A stretch of DNA of 64,000 bases. Origin: Bacillus yapensis (GTDB lineage Bacteria > Bacillota > Bacilli > Bacillales > Cytobacillaceae). Where the stretch lies: NCBI RefSeq assembly GCF_005280205.1, contig NZ_SUND01000008.1, positions 1 to 64,000 of the forward strand, written 5' to 3'. Under the pieces are notes generated by a model that saw only the letters and a list, made by a program, of their open reading frames with translations, was not told the origin of the DNA and did no database searches. Every line of letters begins with the position of its first letter. Positions within the stretch are counted from its first letter, which is position 1. The position numbers and the translations under genes are program-made. Shown one piece after another: positions 26,291 to 35,820 of the stretch.

Positions 26291-26380
26291 GCAAGGGTTT
26301 TATTTTTGAAATAGAAAGGATTTTCCCTACGAAAGTAGAATGTTTTAAGAGGTCATACATAATATTTTACAGGCACCTAA

Positions 26381-26395
26381 ATGAAAACGGTTTCT
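26381..26395 (+). promoter_or_regulatory. cre box (CcpA site) before the acyl-CoA synthetase
   Basis: ATGAAAACGGTTTCT fits the catabolite-response consensus WTGNAANCGNWNNCW at every defined position. It lies 23 bp before the start codon, downstream of any plausible promoter, so CcpA bound there would act as a roadblock. Confidence 0.7.
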
Positions 26396-26417
26396 AATTG
26401 AAGGGAGGACGAAAAAA

Positions 26418-28031
26418 ATGATGATGCAAACACCTTTAACTATGACACAAATGATTAAACGAGCAGAGAAATTTTTTCCAAAGAAGCAAGTGATTTCACG
26501 GACATCGAAAGGAATTGTACGGCTCACCTACAAAGAAATTGCAGAAAGAACCCGACGTTTAGCAGACAGCCTGCAAAAGCTCGGCGTGGAAAGAGGTGAC
26601 AAGGTTGGAACCCTTGCCTGGAACACCCATCGCCATCTCGAAGCCTATCTTGCCATCCCTTGTAGTGGCGCGGTCATCCACACAATCAACATTCGTTTAG
26701 CACCTCAGCATATCTCCTACATTATTAATCACGCAGAAGATAAAATTCTACTTATTGACGCAGATCTTATTCCACTCATTGAAAGATGCAAAGATGAACT
26801 AACATCGGTCAAAGCATTCGTCATCATGACGGATGAAGACGAGCTTCCAGAAACAAGCCTTTCACCTGTCTATCATTATGAACAGTTAATTGCGAGCGGA
26901 AGCAATGACTATGAGTATCCAGATGATATTGATGAAAATGAACCGGCAGGAATGTGCTATACCTCAGCAACTACGGGAAATCCAAAGGGCGTTGTCTATA
27001 CGCACAGAAGTAATGTTTTGCACAGTATGGCTCTTGGAATGGCGGATAGTATTGGATTAAGTGAGAAGGATATCGCGATGGCGATTGTTCCGATGTTCCA
27101 TGCGAATGCATGGGGGCTGCCATTTGCAGGTGTGTGGTTCGGAACTACGCTTGTTATGCCTGGACCATATTTTACCCCGAAAATATTGGCAGAGCTAATT
27201 GAAGAGGAGAAAGTAACTTTTTCCGCTGGCGTTCCTACGATTTGGTTAGGTCTACTAAAGGAACTAGAAGAAAAAGAATACGATATTAGTAGCTTGCGAG
27301 CAGTTCTTTGCGGCGGTTCAGCTGCTCCTAAATTTGTTATTCGAGCATTTGAGCAGAAATACAATATACCGTTTATGCATGGCTATGGCATGACTGAGAC
27401 AAGTCCACTCGTGGTTGTTTCTACATTAAAAAGCTATCAGGAAGAGTTGTCCTATGAAGAACGGCTTAATCTCCGAGCGAAGCAAGGAATTTTGGTTCCA
27501 GGCCTAGAGATTAAGATTATTGGACAAAACGGAGAAGTGGCTTGGGATGGAAAGGAAATGGGCGAGCTTCTTATCCGTGGACCATGGATTGCCTCCGAAT
27601 ATTACAAGGATGAAAGAACAGCAGATGCTTTCCAAGATGGTTGGTTGTACACAGGGGATGTTGTCACCATAGATAAAGAAGGATTTCTTAATATTGTCGA
27701 TCGAACAAAGGATTTAATTAAGAGTGGTGGAGAATGGATTTCATCGATTGATCTTGAAAACGCGTTAATGGCACACGAAGCTGTCTTTGAGGCAGCGGTT
27801 GTGGCTGTACCGCATGAACAATGGCAGGAGCGCCCGATTGCTTGTGTTGTGTTAAAAGAGAATAAGCAGGTGACAAAAGAAGAATTGCTCGAATTTTTAG
27901 CACCTCAATTTGCCAAATGGTGGCTACCAGACGACATTCTATTTATGGATGAAATTCCGAAAACGTCAGTCGGGAAGTTTTTGAAGCGTGCGTTGAGAGA
28001 TCAGGTGCAGGATGAGCTACAAAAGAATTAA
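26418..28031 (+). CDS. Fatty acyl-CoA synthetase (AMP-forming)
   Basis: Activates a carboxylic acid to its CoA ester through an acyl-adenylate. 537 residues of the ANL superfamily: P-loop-like YTSATTGNPKGVVYTHR (about 180-196), the A5 motif HGYGMTETSP, the A7 motif LYTGDV, and near the C-terminus KTSVGKFLKRALR with the lysine needed for adenylation. The medium/long-chain group (AlkK-like) fits best; the exact chain length cannot be read. GGGAGGA lies 8 nt from the ATG. The cre box implies repression when sugar is available, consistent with fatty-acid use. Confidence 0.9.
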   Translation: MMMQTPLTMTQMIKRAEKFFPKKQVISRTSKGIVRLTYKEIAERTRRLADSLQKLGVERGDKVGTLAWNTHRHLEAYLAIPCSGAVIHTINIRLAPQHISYIINHAEDKILLIDADLIPLIERCKDELTSVKAFVIMTDEDELPETSLSPVYHYEQLIASGSNDYEYPDDIDENEPAGMCYTSATTGNPKGVVYTHRSNVLHSMALGMADSIGLSEKDIAMAIVPMFHANAWGLPFAGVWFGTTLVMPGPYFTPKILAELIEEEKVTFSAGVPTIWLGLLKELEEKEYDISSLRAVLCGGSAAPKFVIRAFEQKYNIPFMHGYGMTETSPLVVVSTLKSYQEELSYEERLNLRAKQGILVPGLEIKIIGQNGEVAWDGKEMGELLIRGPWIASEYYKDERTADAFQDGWLYTGDVVTIDKEGFLNIVDRTKDLIKSGGEWISSIDLENALMAHEAVFEAAVVAVPHEQWQERPIACVVLKENKQVTKEELLEFLAPQFAKWWLPDDILFMDEIPKTSVGKFLKRALRDQVQDELQKN

Positions 28032-28048
28032 CCAAAAAAATAGACCGA

Positions 28049-28085
28049 AAACAAAGTGCTTGGATTAACCCAGGCACTTTGTTTA
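28049..28085 (+). terminator. Terminator after the acyl-CoA synthetase
   Basis: AACAAAGTGC-TTGG pairs with CC-A-GGCACTTTGTT (one bulge), followed by a T-rich tail. Confidence 0.85.
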
Positions 28086-28274
28086 TTGAGGATAAGAATC
28101 AACCATTAAATCTGACAATTTTCTAATAGCTTAATTAAGTTCCTCAGTTCCCTTTAATTAGTCCATATTTATTCAAATTTTTGAAAATAAAACACATAGC
28201 AACTAATAGTTGCTTAACAAAAAAATGAAAAATATGGTATTTTTAAACAAATAAGCAGAAGGGAGAAAATCAAA

Positions 28275-29063
28275 ATGCCACTACAAGAATTGCTGAAGTC
28301 ATACCGTGAAAAAAATAATTTCACACAAGAAGAACTAGCAAAGAAATTAACCGTCTCACGACAGGCTGTTTCAAAGTGGGAAAATGGTAACAGCATTCCA
28401 GACGTATATAACTTGATTTCATTAAGTGATTTGTATGATATTTCTTTAGATGAGTTAATTAGAGGAGCAGTATACTTCCCGAAACCCTTTATAGTGGGAA
28501 AGAAAATCACTAAGAAATTTATGCTCTATATGGGTTTCCTTTTGACAATTTTTTATGGTTTTATCCTTATCACACTTGATTTACTAACACCTTTTTTGTC
28601 CCTTTTAATAGCAATTAGTATTTATTTATTCATAATGTTACCTACTTTTATTGAGCCATATTGGATTATTACAAAAACGGGAATAGTATATCAGCAATTT
28701 CCCAGATATATAGATAAAATCAAATACTCATCTATGATTCTATTTGGTAAGGAAATATCTTACGAAACAACAATCCCCTTCAATGCGATTCTTTCGATCT
28801 CTGTGATATACGAAAAAAAATCTAGAAATGGTCCAATGGATATTAATCCAGATTACTTATATATTCGGCTCTGTCAAAAAAATGGTTCCATTAAAGATTT
28901 AAATTTATATGATAATCTTCTTCCTTACTTACCCCAAGCGATATCCTATTTTGAAAAAAAGAAAATAACCGTAACAGATAAAAATAAAGTTACTCAAGCA
29001 ATTATGAGTGAAAAAACACTATATGAAATAATGCATGGCTTAGAATCTAATGAGCATATATAA
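28275..29063 (+). CDS. XRE-type HTH protein with membrane-associated C-terminus
   Basis: 262 residues. The first 65 are a clear helix-turn-helix domain (LKSYREKNNFTQEELAKKLTVSRQAVSKWENG). Two adjacent hydrophobic segments follow (about 85-130), then a soluble domain of unknown family. Such one-component membrane-anchored regulators are common but poorly studied. GGGAG precedes the ATG. The gene and its neighbour at 29148 are notably A+T-rich and sit between conserved genes, suggesting acquisition. Confidence 0.75.
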   Translation: MPLQELLKSYREKNNFTQEELAKKLTVSRQAVSKWENGNSIPDVYNLISLSDLYDISLDELIRGAVYFPKPFIVGKKITKKFMLYMGFLLTIFYGFILITLDLLTPFLSLLIAISIYLFIMLPTFIEPYWIITKTGIVYQQFPRYIDKIKYSSMILFGKEISYETTIPFNAILSISVIYEKKSRNGPMDINPDYLYIRLCQKNGSIKDLNLYDNLLPYLPQAISYFEKKKITVTDKNKVTQAIMSEKTLYEIMHGLESNEHI

Positions 29064-29147
29064 ACAGCTTATTACAGGAGTCGAATTATCAAAATCAATG
29101 TGGGAAAATGCTATTTAAAATAACATTAAAAATGGAGAGGAAGAATA

Positions 29148-30053
29148 ATGTCTAGATCATTTAAAAAATTGTTATTACTATCAATCTTGTTTTTCTTACT
29201 TGCTGGTTGCTCAATTAATAGCAAATATGGAAACACCCCATCAGATCATAAACTAATCGCTTATAAAGTTGAAAATGAAAGAGGGCAGCATCTTTATGTA
29301 TTAGGTACGATCCATGCTGGTGAAGTTGAAAGATACCCATTTAGAGAAGAAATTGAATCTGCTTTTGATGAAAGTGATTATTTAGCTGTTGAATACGATG
29401 TTACTAGTACAGAAAATGCTGTAATGGATATGAAAGCTAATGCAATAAAAGATTTGAATGTTAGTGAAGACGCATTAACTTATTTAAAAAAAGTAAGTGA
29501 TACTTATCCTGAAACCGTTGGTGGACTTACGATGAGCTATGATAATTTGATAAATTATAATGCCTATACGATTCAATCGTTGATGTTAACAGCAACTCTA
29601 TCCAAATTGGGTCATAGCCTTACGTATGGAATCGATTATTATTTTCTAGACAAGGCAAAACATGAAAATAAAGAGATAGTCGAAATGGAAGGAGCTAAAT
29701 TTCATGTTGATCTAATGCAAGAGTTTAATAAATCTTATACTGAATTTTTACTTAAGAATTTATTACCACTTCAAGATAGTGTTTCTAGTTATGAAAAAGC
29801 ATCCCAATTTGTCTTAGAGGGTGATATAGAGTCAATTATTGATGCCACGTACCCAAAAAATGATAATAATAGAGAACAAGGGTATTATGAAGCGTTTTTA
29901 TTTGATCGTAATGATAGGATGACTGAATTAGCCAAAGAATACATTGCCAGCGGAGATACTTATTTTATTGCCGTAGGGGCAGGACATGTAATTGGAGAAC
30001 GAGGGATTATTCACCAATTGGAACAGCAAGGTTATAAGATAACTAGACTCTAA
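29148..30053 (+). CDS. TraB/GumN-family lipoprotein
   Basis: Predicted secreted lipoprotein of 301 residues. The N-terminus is a lipoprotein signal with LAGC and Cys21 as lipidation site. The body fits the TraB/GumN family (related to Tiki proteases): GTIHAG near the start of the domain, the AVEYD strand, and the C-terminal FIAVGAGHVIGERGI. In related eukaryotic proteins the GxxH motifs bind metal for proteolysis; activity here is untested. It follows the HTH-membrane gene by 85 bp on the same strand. Confidence 0.82.
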   Translation: MSRSFKKLLLLSILFFLLAGCSINSKYGNTPSDHKLIAYKVENERGQHLYVLGTIHAGEVERYPFREEIESAFDESDYLAVEYDVTSTENAVMDMKANAIKDLNVSEDALTYLKKVSDTYPETVGGLTMSYDNLINYNAYTIQSLMLTATLSKLGHSLTYGIDYYFLDKAKHENKEIVEMEGAKFHVDLMQEFNKSYTEFLLKNLLPLQDSVSSYEKASQFVLEGDIESIIDATYPKNDNNREQGYYEAFLFDRNDRMTELAKEYIASGDTYFIAVGAGHVIGERGIIHQLEQQGYKITRL

Positions 30054-30114
30054 CTGTATTAAGTGAAATTAGATTCTTTCCACTACCTGTATTCAGAGTC
30101 TGTTTTTAGTTTTC

Positions 30115-31344
30115 TTAATCCGCTATTTGAGCATGTCGCATCGGTGAAAAGCTAAACCAAAGTCCGCATAAAGTAAGCCCAATTAACGAAACCGATAATG
30201 CCGTTCGTGAACCAAGCTGGTCCGCTATTAAACCACCTAGTGGAGCGCCAATTACCACAAAGCTACGATTGATAGAACGAAGTGTGGCATTCATTCGACC
30301 TTGAAGATGTGATGGAGTGACAAATTGCCGATAAGCCATTTCAAGAGGACCTTCGATTCCCATTGCAAAGCCATAAAGGAACTGCCCAACAATCACTAGA
30401 AGGAAAGCAATGTTTTGCGGATTGGAGTCGATTGCTGCTGGAGCTAGAGCAATCAGAACAACAGCTGGACCATAGAGATTTCTGGAAAAAGATATCGCAC
30501 GTCCAGCCCCAAAGTGTTCGCCAATTCGAACCGATAGAGATGTACCAGCGACGGCACCTACACCAGCGGCTCCGAGTACAATTCCAAGAAGTGCGGCATC
30601 AAAACCAATTTCGGTCAAAACGAAGGATACGAACACTGTCGTTGTCATGCTGTGGAAGAGAAACCAAGTATGAGTGTTTAAAGCAAGAGTACCTAGGTGT
30701 TGGTGTCTGTATATCCAATGCAAACCTTCCTTGATTTGATATCCAAGTGGACCATTTTTCACTTTTTCTGTGGGTTGGTGTTTGACTGAAGCAATGAAAA
30801 TTCCTGAGATTAAATACGTAACAGCATCTACTAAAAGGGCAAATGGAGCACTGAGTATTTGTGTGAGGACACCTCCAATCGCCGGACCGCTAGTTTCTGC
30901 AACAGCTGCGCTTTGCTCTAGTCTTGCGTTTGCGCGTGTTAATAAGGTGCGTGGAACTAATTGCGGAACAAAGGACTGACTAGCAGCATCATTGAAAAGA
31001 GACATTGTACCAAAGAGTACAAGTAGGAACATTAGCCAACCAATACTGAGTACTTCTGTGTAAGCCATTAAACAAATGAAAGAAAGTAGAATTCCACGAC
31101 CTATATCAGTTATGACCATGATCGCCTTCCGATGAAAAAGATCAATTATAACCCCAGCAATTAATCCAAGCAGTACATAAGGGAGCCATCTAGACGCTGA
31201 AACCCAGCCAACATCAATTGCACTGCCCCCCATATTCACTATCACAATGACTTGGAGCGCAACAGTCGTAATATATGTACCAAAGTTTGAAGTTGTTGAT
31301 GCAAACCAAAATCGAACAAAGCTTGTATGTTCCCTTAATTTCAT
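30115..31344 (-). CDS. MFS transporter
   Basis: Permease of about 409 residues with around 12 membrane segments, of the MFS_3/enterobactin-exporter-like group (start LREHTSFVRFWFASTTSNFG; motif region GVIIDLFHRKAIM). It may export a drug or siderophore; the substrate is unknown. AGAGGAG is 5 nt from ATG 31344, so the longer reading from 31365 is unlikely. It is convergent with the TraB lipoprotein gene. Confidence 0.83.
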   Translation of the reverse strand: MKLREHTSFVRFWFASTTSNFGTYITTVALQVIVIVNMGGSAIDVGWVSASRWLPYVLLGLIAGVIIDLFHRKAIMVITDIGRGILLSFICLMAYTEVLSIGWLMFLLVLFGTMSLFNDAASQSFVPQLVPRTLLTRANARLEQSAAVAETSGPAIGGVLTQILSAPFALLVDAVTYLISGIFIASVKHQPTEKVKNGPLGYQIKEGLHWIYRHQHLGTLALNTHTWFLFHSMTTTVFVSFVLTEIGFDAALLGIVLGAAGVGAVAGTSLSVRIGEHFGAGRAISFSRNLYGPAVVLIALAPAAIDSNPQNIAFLLVIVGQFLYGFAMGIEGPLEMAYRQFVTPSHLQGRMNATLRSINRSFVVIGAPLGGLIADQLGSRTALSVSLIGLTLCGLWFSFSPMRHAQIAD

Positions 31345-31582
31345 GTGGTCTCCTCTGTTGCCCATTTAGCAACGTTATAAATATTCAACTCTTCTTTAGC
31401 TTAACAATGACTAAGCCCAGGTGAAAGATTGCAGTGTCTTTGTGAAATTCTGAAAAAAAGTTCTCAATCTTATAAAAAGAATAACTTTATATGAATTCTA
31501 TCATAAGATTCTAAAAAATCTGTGGGTTCTTTCAAGAATAACCAGGGATTTTATTAGAAAAATAAATGAATTCTAAAAATTT
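31345..31582. other. A+T-rich spacer between divergent genes
   Basis: No reading frame of note. It contains the divergent control regions of the MFS gene and the enoyl-CoA hydratase gene. Several short T/A-rich near-repeats of ATTCT are visible but form no clear structure. Confidence 0.5.
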
Positions 31583-31611
31583 TTGAGAAAACGCTTATAC
31601 ATTCTTATAAT
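31583..31611 (+). promoter_or_regulatory. SigA-type promoter of the enoyl-CoA hydratase gene
   Basis: TTGAGA (31583-31588), a 17-bp spacer and TATAAT (31606-31611). The spacer holds a weak cre-like core (GAAAACG) with at least two mismatches. Transcription would start about 36 bp before the chosen start codon. Confidence 0.75.
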
Positions 31612-31654
31612 TACCCTTATAATGGAGTTGAAGACAAAGGGGAGGGGAATGAAT

Positions 31655-32446
31655 ATGACAATTGAATTCCTGACAAATACAGTGAAAGTCGACGTAGATG
31701 GACGAGTTGCCACGATTCAATTGAATCGCCCAGAAAGCTTGAATTCGATTAATGTAGAAATGATTAAAGAGCTAAGTTGTTGTCTTAAGGAGATAAGCAA
31801 TTCTGATGAAATTGATATTGTTGTCCTGACAGGGAATGAGCGTGCGTTTTCTTCAGGTGGAGACATTAAGACAATGCTGAGTGAGAATGCAAATGAAAAC
31901 GATTTCTATGTAGTTATGGATAGTATAAGTGAGCTGATGGTCACACTTCATAACTTGCCAATGCTAACGATTAGTGCGATTTCAGGTGCTGCAGCGGGAT
32001 TGGGGTTAAGTATTGCGCTCGCAACAGACTACATACTTGCAGATAAAAATAGTAAACTAGCAATGAATTTTATCGGAATTGGTCTGATTCCAGATGGTGG
32101 AGCCCACTTCTTCCTGGAAAAACGGCTTGGAGAAGACCGTGCCAAGCAGCTTATCTGGGAAGGTAAAGTGTTGTCAGCCGAAGAGGCTGTGAATATGAAG
32201 TTGATTCATGAGGTATCTGAGAATTACAAGGAATCCCTCCAGGCGAAGATAGAAGAGTGGTTAGGGAAGCCAGTGAAAGCAATGATAAAGACAAAAAAGA
32301 TTTATGCTGAAAAGAATCGTCCACAGCTTTTGAAACTTCTTGAGCTTGAAAAGCATGGGCAGTTTGCGATGAGACAAACGAAGGATCATAAAGAAGGCAT
32401 CGCTGCCTTTTTAGAAAAGAGAAAGCCTAAATATATTGGGAAATAA
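31655..32446 (+). CDS. yhaR: Enoyl-CoA hydratase/isomerase family protein, YhaR-like
   Basis: Crotonase-fold enzyme, about 263 residues, probably hydrating or isomerising enoyl-CoA. Features: LNRPESLNSIN, the oxyanion-hole segments AFSSGGDIKTM and ISGAAAGLGLSIALATD, and IGLIPDGGAHFFL. One of the two usual acidic catalytic residues appears replaced near GLIPDGG (Asp retained), so hydratase versus isomerase activity is unclear. ATG 31655 is 9 nt from GGAGG; the longer reading from 31583 starts inside the promoter. Its position matches yhaR. Confidence 0.85.
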   Translation: MTIEFLTNTVKVDVDGRVATIQLNRPESLNSINVEMIKELSCCLKEISNSDEIDIVVLTGNERAFSSGGDIKTMLSENANENDFYVVMDSISELMVTLHNLPMLTISAISGAAAGLGLSIALATDYILADKNSKLAMNFIGIGLIPDGGAHFFLEKRLGEDRAKQLIWEGKVLSAEEAVNMKLIHEVSENYKESLQAKIEEWLGKPVKAMIKTKKIYAEKNRPQLLKLLELEKHGQFAMRQTKDHKEGIAAFLEKRKPKYIGK

Positions 32447-32455
32447 GTTTAAGAA

Positions 32456-32488
32456 GGTCCGTATTCGAGGAGAATACGGACCTTTTTG
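32456..32488. terminator. Terminator between yhaR and the pucR-type gene
   Basis: GGTCCGTATTC (32456-32466) pairs with GAATACGGACC (32472-32482) and is followed by five T residues on the plus strand. Confidence 0.9.
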
Positions 32489-32490
32489 TA

Positions 32491-33660
32491 TTAACTATTA
32501 AAATATTTCTCTAGCTTATAAGCGGCAATAGCCAATTGTAACTTCAATCTTTCGTCTACAGAGCGAATGTTTAAGCCGAAACGATTTTCGATTTGCTGTA
32601 ATCGATATTTTAGCGTGTGACGATGAATAAAGAGTTTCGCTGCAGTCGTTTGGAGATTTAGATTTTGCTGAAAATAAACCTCTAAAGTCTGAATGTAATC
32701 AATGCCCTTATTATTCGTGAGTAGTTCTCCAATTTGCTCCTCGTAAAACTGCTTGAGACTAATGCCCAATTCCTTCATTTGAAGTAATAAATGAAAGGTG
32801 GCCAAATCATCATAGTGGATAATTTCCTTTTTTGATGATAAAAGGCTTGCGAGATCAACTGCGTATTTCGCTTCTTTTGCACTTTCACTTAATTGGTTAG
32901 GAGTGTCATATGATTTTCCCACTCCAATTAAGATCGAAATTTGAGGCTGCTTTTCCTTCCATGTTTGCAAAAATTCCTCCGCCAAATCTAGGCTGTCCTG
33001 TTTCAAACTTTTTCTCTTTTCAGAATGTACTTCTGTAAGAAGAGTCAATCCATCTAATCCAGTTCGAAGCAAAAATTGACGCTCTTTTTGCTCCATCATT
33101 CGGAAAAAATGGTGGTAGAGAAGGTCTAAATGTTCCTGACTAAACTCATTATCTAGTTTTATTTGCAGCACTACTTGATTTAGTGAAAGATTAATTCCTA
33201 ATTTTTTTCCTCGTTCGTGAAGAATGGCAGAGGAATGAACGTAGTTGTTGATTAGATCTTCTAGAAACGTCGTCTCCATTTGTTTATGTAAAATTTCCTG
33301 AAGAATGCTTTTGGTGACTGTTGAAAAGTTAAGTTCTGTTGGTAGCTCGATGAGAGGTAAGTGATGTTTGTTGGCAAGCTCTAAGAAGATTTGGGGGATT
33401 TCTTTTAAATAAAAACCGCTATAAATGGCAATACCAGAGAGCCTTTTCAGCGTGAGAAGTTTTTGAAAGTGTAAGCTGTTTTCGTTGAGCCCGTAACCTG
33501 TGGTGATCAAAAACTCTCCATCCTGAAAACGATTGATATCCTCGATCACCTCGACGATTGTCACCCAATTAATTTGATTATGAAGTCCAGTAGTTCCTGC
33601 TAAGAGCTTGGTAGATTTCATGACTGGTAAATTTATAGCTTCATGGACTGTAATGCTCAT
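32491..33660 (-). CDS. PucR-family transcriptional regulator
   Basis: 389 residues. An N-terminal PucR domain (about 1-120), a middle GGDEF-like/CdaR region, and a C-terminal HTH_30 domain with LQTTAAKLFIHRHTLKYRLQQIE. PucR activates purine catabolism in B. subtilis, and other members control amino-acid or GABA catabolism. Here the gene diverges from the aminotransferase/CoA-transferase operon, separated by 137 bp, and is its probable activator. GGAGG precedes the ATG. Confidence 0.87.
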   Translation of the reverse strand: MSITVHEAINLPVMKSTKLLAGTTGLHNQINWVTIVEVIEDINRFQDGEFLITTGYGLNENSLHFQKLLTLKRLSGIAIYSGFYLKEIPQIFLELANKHHLPLIELPTELNFSTVTKSILQEILHKQMETTFLEDLINNYVHSSAILHERGKKLGINLSLNQVVLQIKLDNEFSQEHLDLLYHHFFRMMEQKERQFLLRTGLDGLTLLTEVHSEKRKSLKQDSLDLAEEFLQTWKEKQPQISILIGVGKSYDTPNQLSESAKEAKYAVDLASLLSSKKEIIHYDDLATFHLLLQMKELGISLKQFYEEQIGELLTNNKGIDYIQTLEVYFQQNLNLQTTAAKLFIHRHTLKYRLQQIENRFGLNIRSVDERLKLQLAIAAYKLEKYFNS

Positions 33661-33797
33661 TGTATTCCCTCCTAATAAGGGCTATTTATACACATTGTAT
33701 AATAAAAGATTGATATTTTACATGGATTTGTCGTATTCAAATTATCTTTTCCCTCCCATAAGATAAACATAACAATACACATTCAGGGGGGAGCGGC

Positions 33798-35165
33798 GTG
33801 GAACACTCCTATTTGATTAAGCCGATGTTAGCAAGTCACTATCCAACTGCTGTATACGGAAAGGGTATCTATATTTATGATGAAAACGGAAAAGCCTATC
33901 TTGATGGTTCTTCAGGGGCTGTAACAGCCAGTATTGGTCATGCTGTTCCTGAAATCATTGAAGCAATGACTAAGCAGGCCGAAAGGATTTCCTTCGTTTA
34001 CCGTTCCCAATTTACAACAAAGGAAGCCGAGGACCTGGCACGAAAGTTGAGCGAAATTGATTTTATTAAAGATGGTCATTACAGCTCTTTTTTCGTAAAT
34101 AGCGGTTCTGAAGCGACGGAAACGGCAATGAAAATCGCGATTCAGCATTGGCAGGAGCAAGGCAGACCAACGAAAAATAAAGTAATCTCCAGATGGACTA
34201 GTTACCATGGCATTACGATGGGGGCTCTATCCTTATCAGGCCATTCAGAAAGAAGACGTCGCTTTGTTTCCTTATTAGATGACCTACCAACCATTCCAGC
34301 ACCTTATTGCTACCGATGTCCATTTAATCTTACCTATCCAAGCTGTCAGCTCAAATGCGCGTCAGAACTGGACGCTGCCATTCAAAGAATTGGTTCCGAT
34401 CATATCGCTGCTTTTATTGCTGAACCAATTATTGGGGCAGCTGGAGCAGTGATCGTTCCACCAGACGGGTATTATGAGCGAATCAAAGAGATTTGTGAAG
34501 AGAACGAAATCCTTTTTATAGCTGATGAGGTTATGACTGGAATTGGGAGAACTGGAAAGACCCTCGCTATGGAGCATTGGGGTGTCGTGCCTGATATTAT
34601 CGCCCTTGGAAAAGGGATGAGTGCTGGCTATACACCGATTGCGGCTACTCTTGCAAGTGAGAAGGTACTGGCTCCTATTTTACAAGGATCCAAGATTGTT
34701 ATGAGCGGTCACACCTATAGCGCTAATCCTCAGTCTGCTGCAGTTTCCCTCGCTGTTCTAGAGTATATTGAAAAGCATAATTTAGTAAATGAAGCAGAAG
34801 AAAAAGGGGCTTATTTACTTGCTGAGCTTCAAAAATTGGCTGAGTATTTTTCGATTATTGGCGACGTTCGCGGAAAGGGCTTGATGGTTGGGGTAGAATT
34901 TGTTTCCGATCGTTTGAGCAAAACCCCTTTTCCTAAAAACCTCGATTTAACCAATTTGATTGTATTGGCGGCAAGAGATAAAGGTCTATTAATCTATCCG
35001 GCTTCAGCAGGAGTGGAGGGTGGAGACGGAGATGCCGTCATTATTGCTCCTCCATTAACGATTAAAAAAGAAGAGATCGATCAGTTAGTCGAGCTTTTTA
35101 AAGAAACGATAACAGATATTCAAAAAAACAAGGAGGTGCAGCATGACGAAGGTAGCCTCACTTGA
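33798..35165 (+). CDS. Class III aminotransferase, YodT-like
   Basis: PLP-dependent aminotransferase of 455 residues, fold type I class III, the group acting on omega- or beta-amino groups. Visible: GSEATETAMKIA (phosphate-binding region), IADEVMTGIGRTGK with the PLP-contacting Asp, and IIALGKGMSAGY with the Schiff-base Lys. A CxxC-type segment (CYRCPFNLTYPSCQLKC) in the middle could bind metal and occurs in this subgroup. The start is GTG with GGGGGGAG upstream. First gene of the operon; its stop overlaps the next gene by 23 bp. Confidence 0.87.
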   Translation: MEHSYLIKPMLASHYPTAVYGKGIYIYDENGKAYLDGSSGAVTASIGHAVPEIIEAMTKQAERISFVYRSQFTTKEAEDLARKLSEIDFIKDGHYSSFFVNSGSEATETAMKIAIQHWQEQGRPTKNKVISRWTSYHGITMGALSLSGHSERRRRFVSLLDDLPTIPAPYCYRCPFNLTYPSCQLKCASELDAAIQRIGSDHIAAFIAEPIIGAAGAVIVPPDGYYERIKEICEENEILFIADEVMTGIGRTGKTLAMEHWGVVPDIIALGKGMSAGYTPIAATLASEKVLAPILQGSKIVMSGHTYSANPQSAAVSLAVLEYIEKHNLVNEAEEKGAYLLAELQKLAEYFSIIGDVRGKGLMVGVEFVSDRLSKTPFPKNLDLTNLIVLAARDKGLLIYPASAGVEGGDGDAVIIAPPLTIKKEEIDQLVELFKETITDIQKNKEVQHDEGSLT

Positions 35166-35820
35166 AAAAGTTCTTTCTTATATTACAGATGAATGTGTCT
35201 TAATGTATGGTGGTTTTGGCGGTGTTGGGAATCCCCCGACATTAATAAATGGAATTCTGGAAAAAGGCGTGAAGGACCTCATCTTAATTGGAAATGACGC
35301 AGGCTTTCCTGAAATCGGCATTGGAAAAATTGTTAGTCGTGAACGAGCGAAGAAGCTCATTACGACCCATATTGGTTCTAATCCGATCGCTGGAAAGCTA
35401 ATGGTTGAAGGCAAGCTGGAGGTTGAATTCTGCCCTCAAGGGATACTAGCTGAAAGAATTCGCGCTGGTGGAGCTGGCCTTGGAGGGATTCTTTCTGATA
35501 TCGGGTTAGGAAGCATGATTGAAAAAGGAAAGCAAAAGGTGCTGGTTGGTGGAAAAGAGTTCTTGGTTGAAACGCCTCTCCAAGCAGATGTAGCCATTGT
35601 TCATGCAAAAAAAGCCGACAACTATGGAAATCTCATTTATGACAAAAGTGCTCGAAATACAAACCCTGTGGTTGCAACTGCTGGAAAAATTACGATTGCT
35701 GAAGCGGAAGAAATTGTAGAGGTTGGAGAACTCGACCCAGAGTCAATCATCACACCTGGAATTTACGTCGATTTCATTGTTCAAAGCAAGGGGGTGGACT
35801 GGAAATGGGCATGGGAGTAG
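35143..35820 (+). CDS. CoA-transferase subunit A, YodR-like
   Basis: Alpha subunit of a family I 3-oxoacid-type CoA transferase (225 residues), which moves CoA from an acyl-CoA donor to a free acid. MYGGFGGVGNPPTLI is the glycine-rich N-terminal motif and GIGKIVSRERAKKLITTHIGSNP is typical. In Bacillus such subunits are YodR or ScoA; gene order favours YodR. AGGAGG lies 6-7 nt before the ATG. Overlap with both neighbours indicates translational coupling. Confidence 0.9.
   Translation: MTKVASLEKVLSYITDECVLMYGGFGGVGNPPTLINGILEKGVKDLILIGNDAGFPEIGIGKIVSRERAKKLITTHIGSNPIAGKLMVEGKLEVEFCPQGILAERIRAGGAGLGGILSDIGLGSMIEKGKQKVLVGGKEFLVETPLQADVAIVHAKKADNYGNLIYDKSARNTNPVVATAGKITIAEAEEIVEVGELDPESIITPGIYVDFIVQSKGVDWKWAWE

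Noticed and set aside
28032-28274. Possible riboswitch upstream of the HTH-membrane gene
   Set aside because: After the terminator the DNA is simple A+T-rich sequence with no conserved aptamer pattern.
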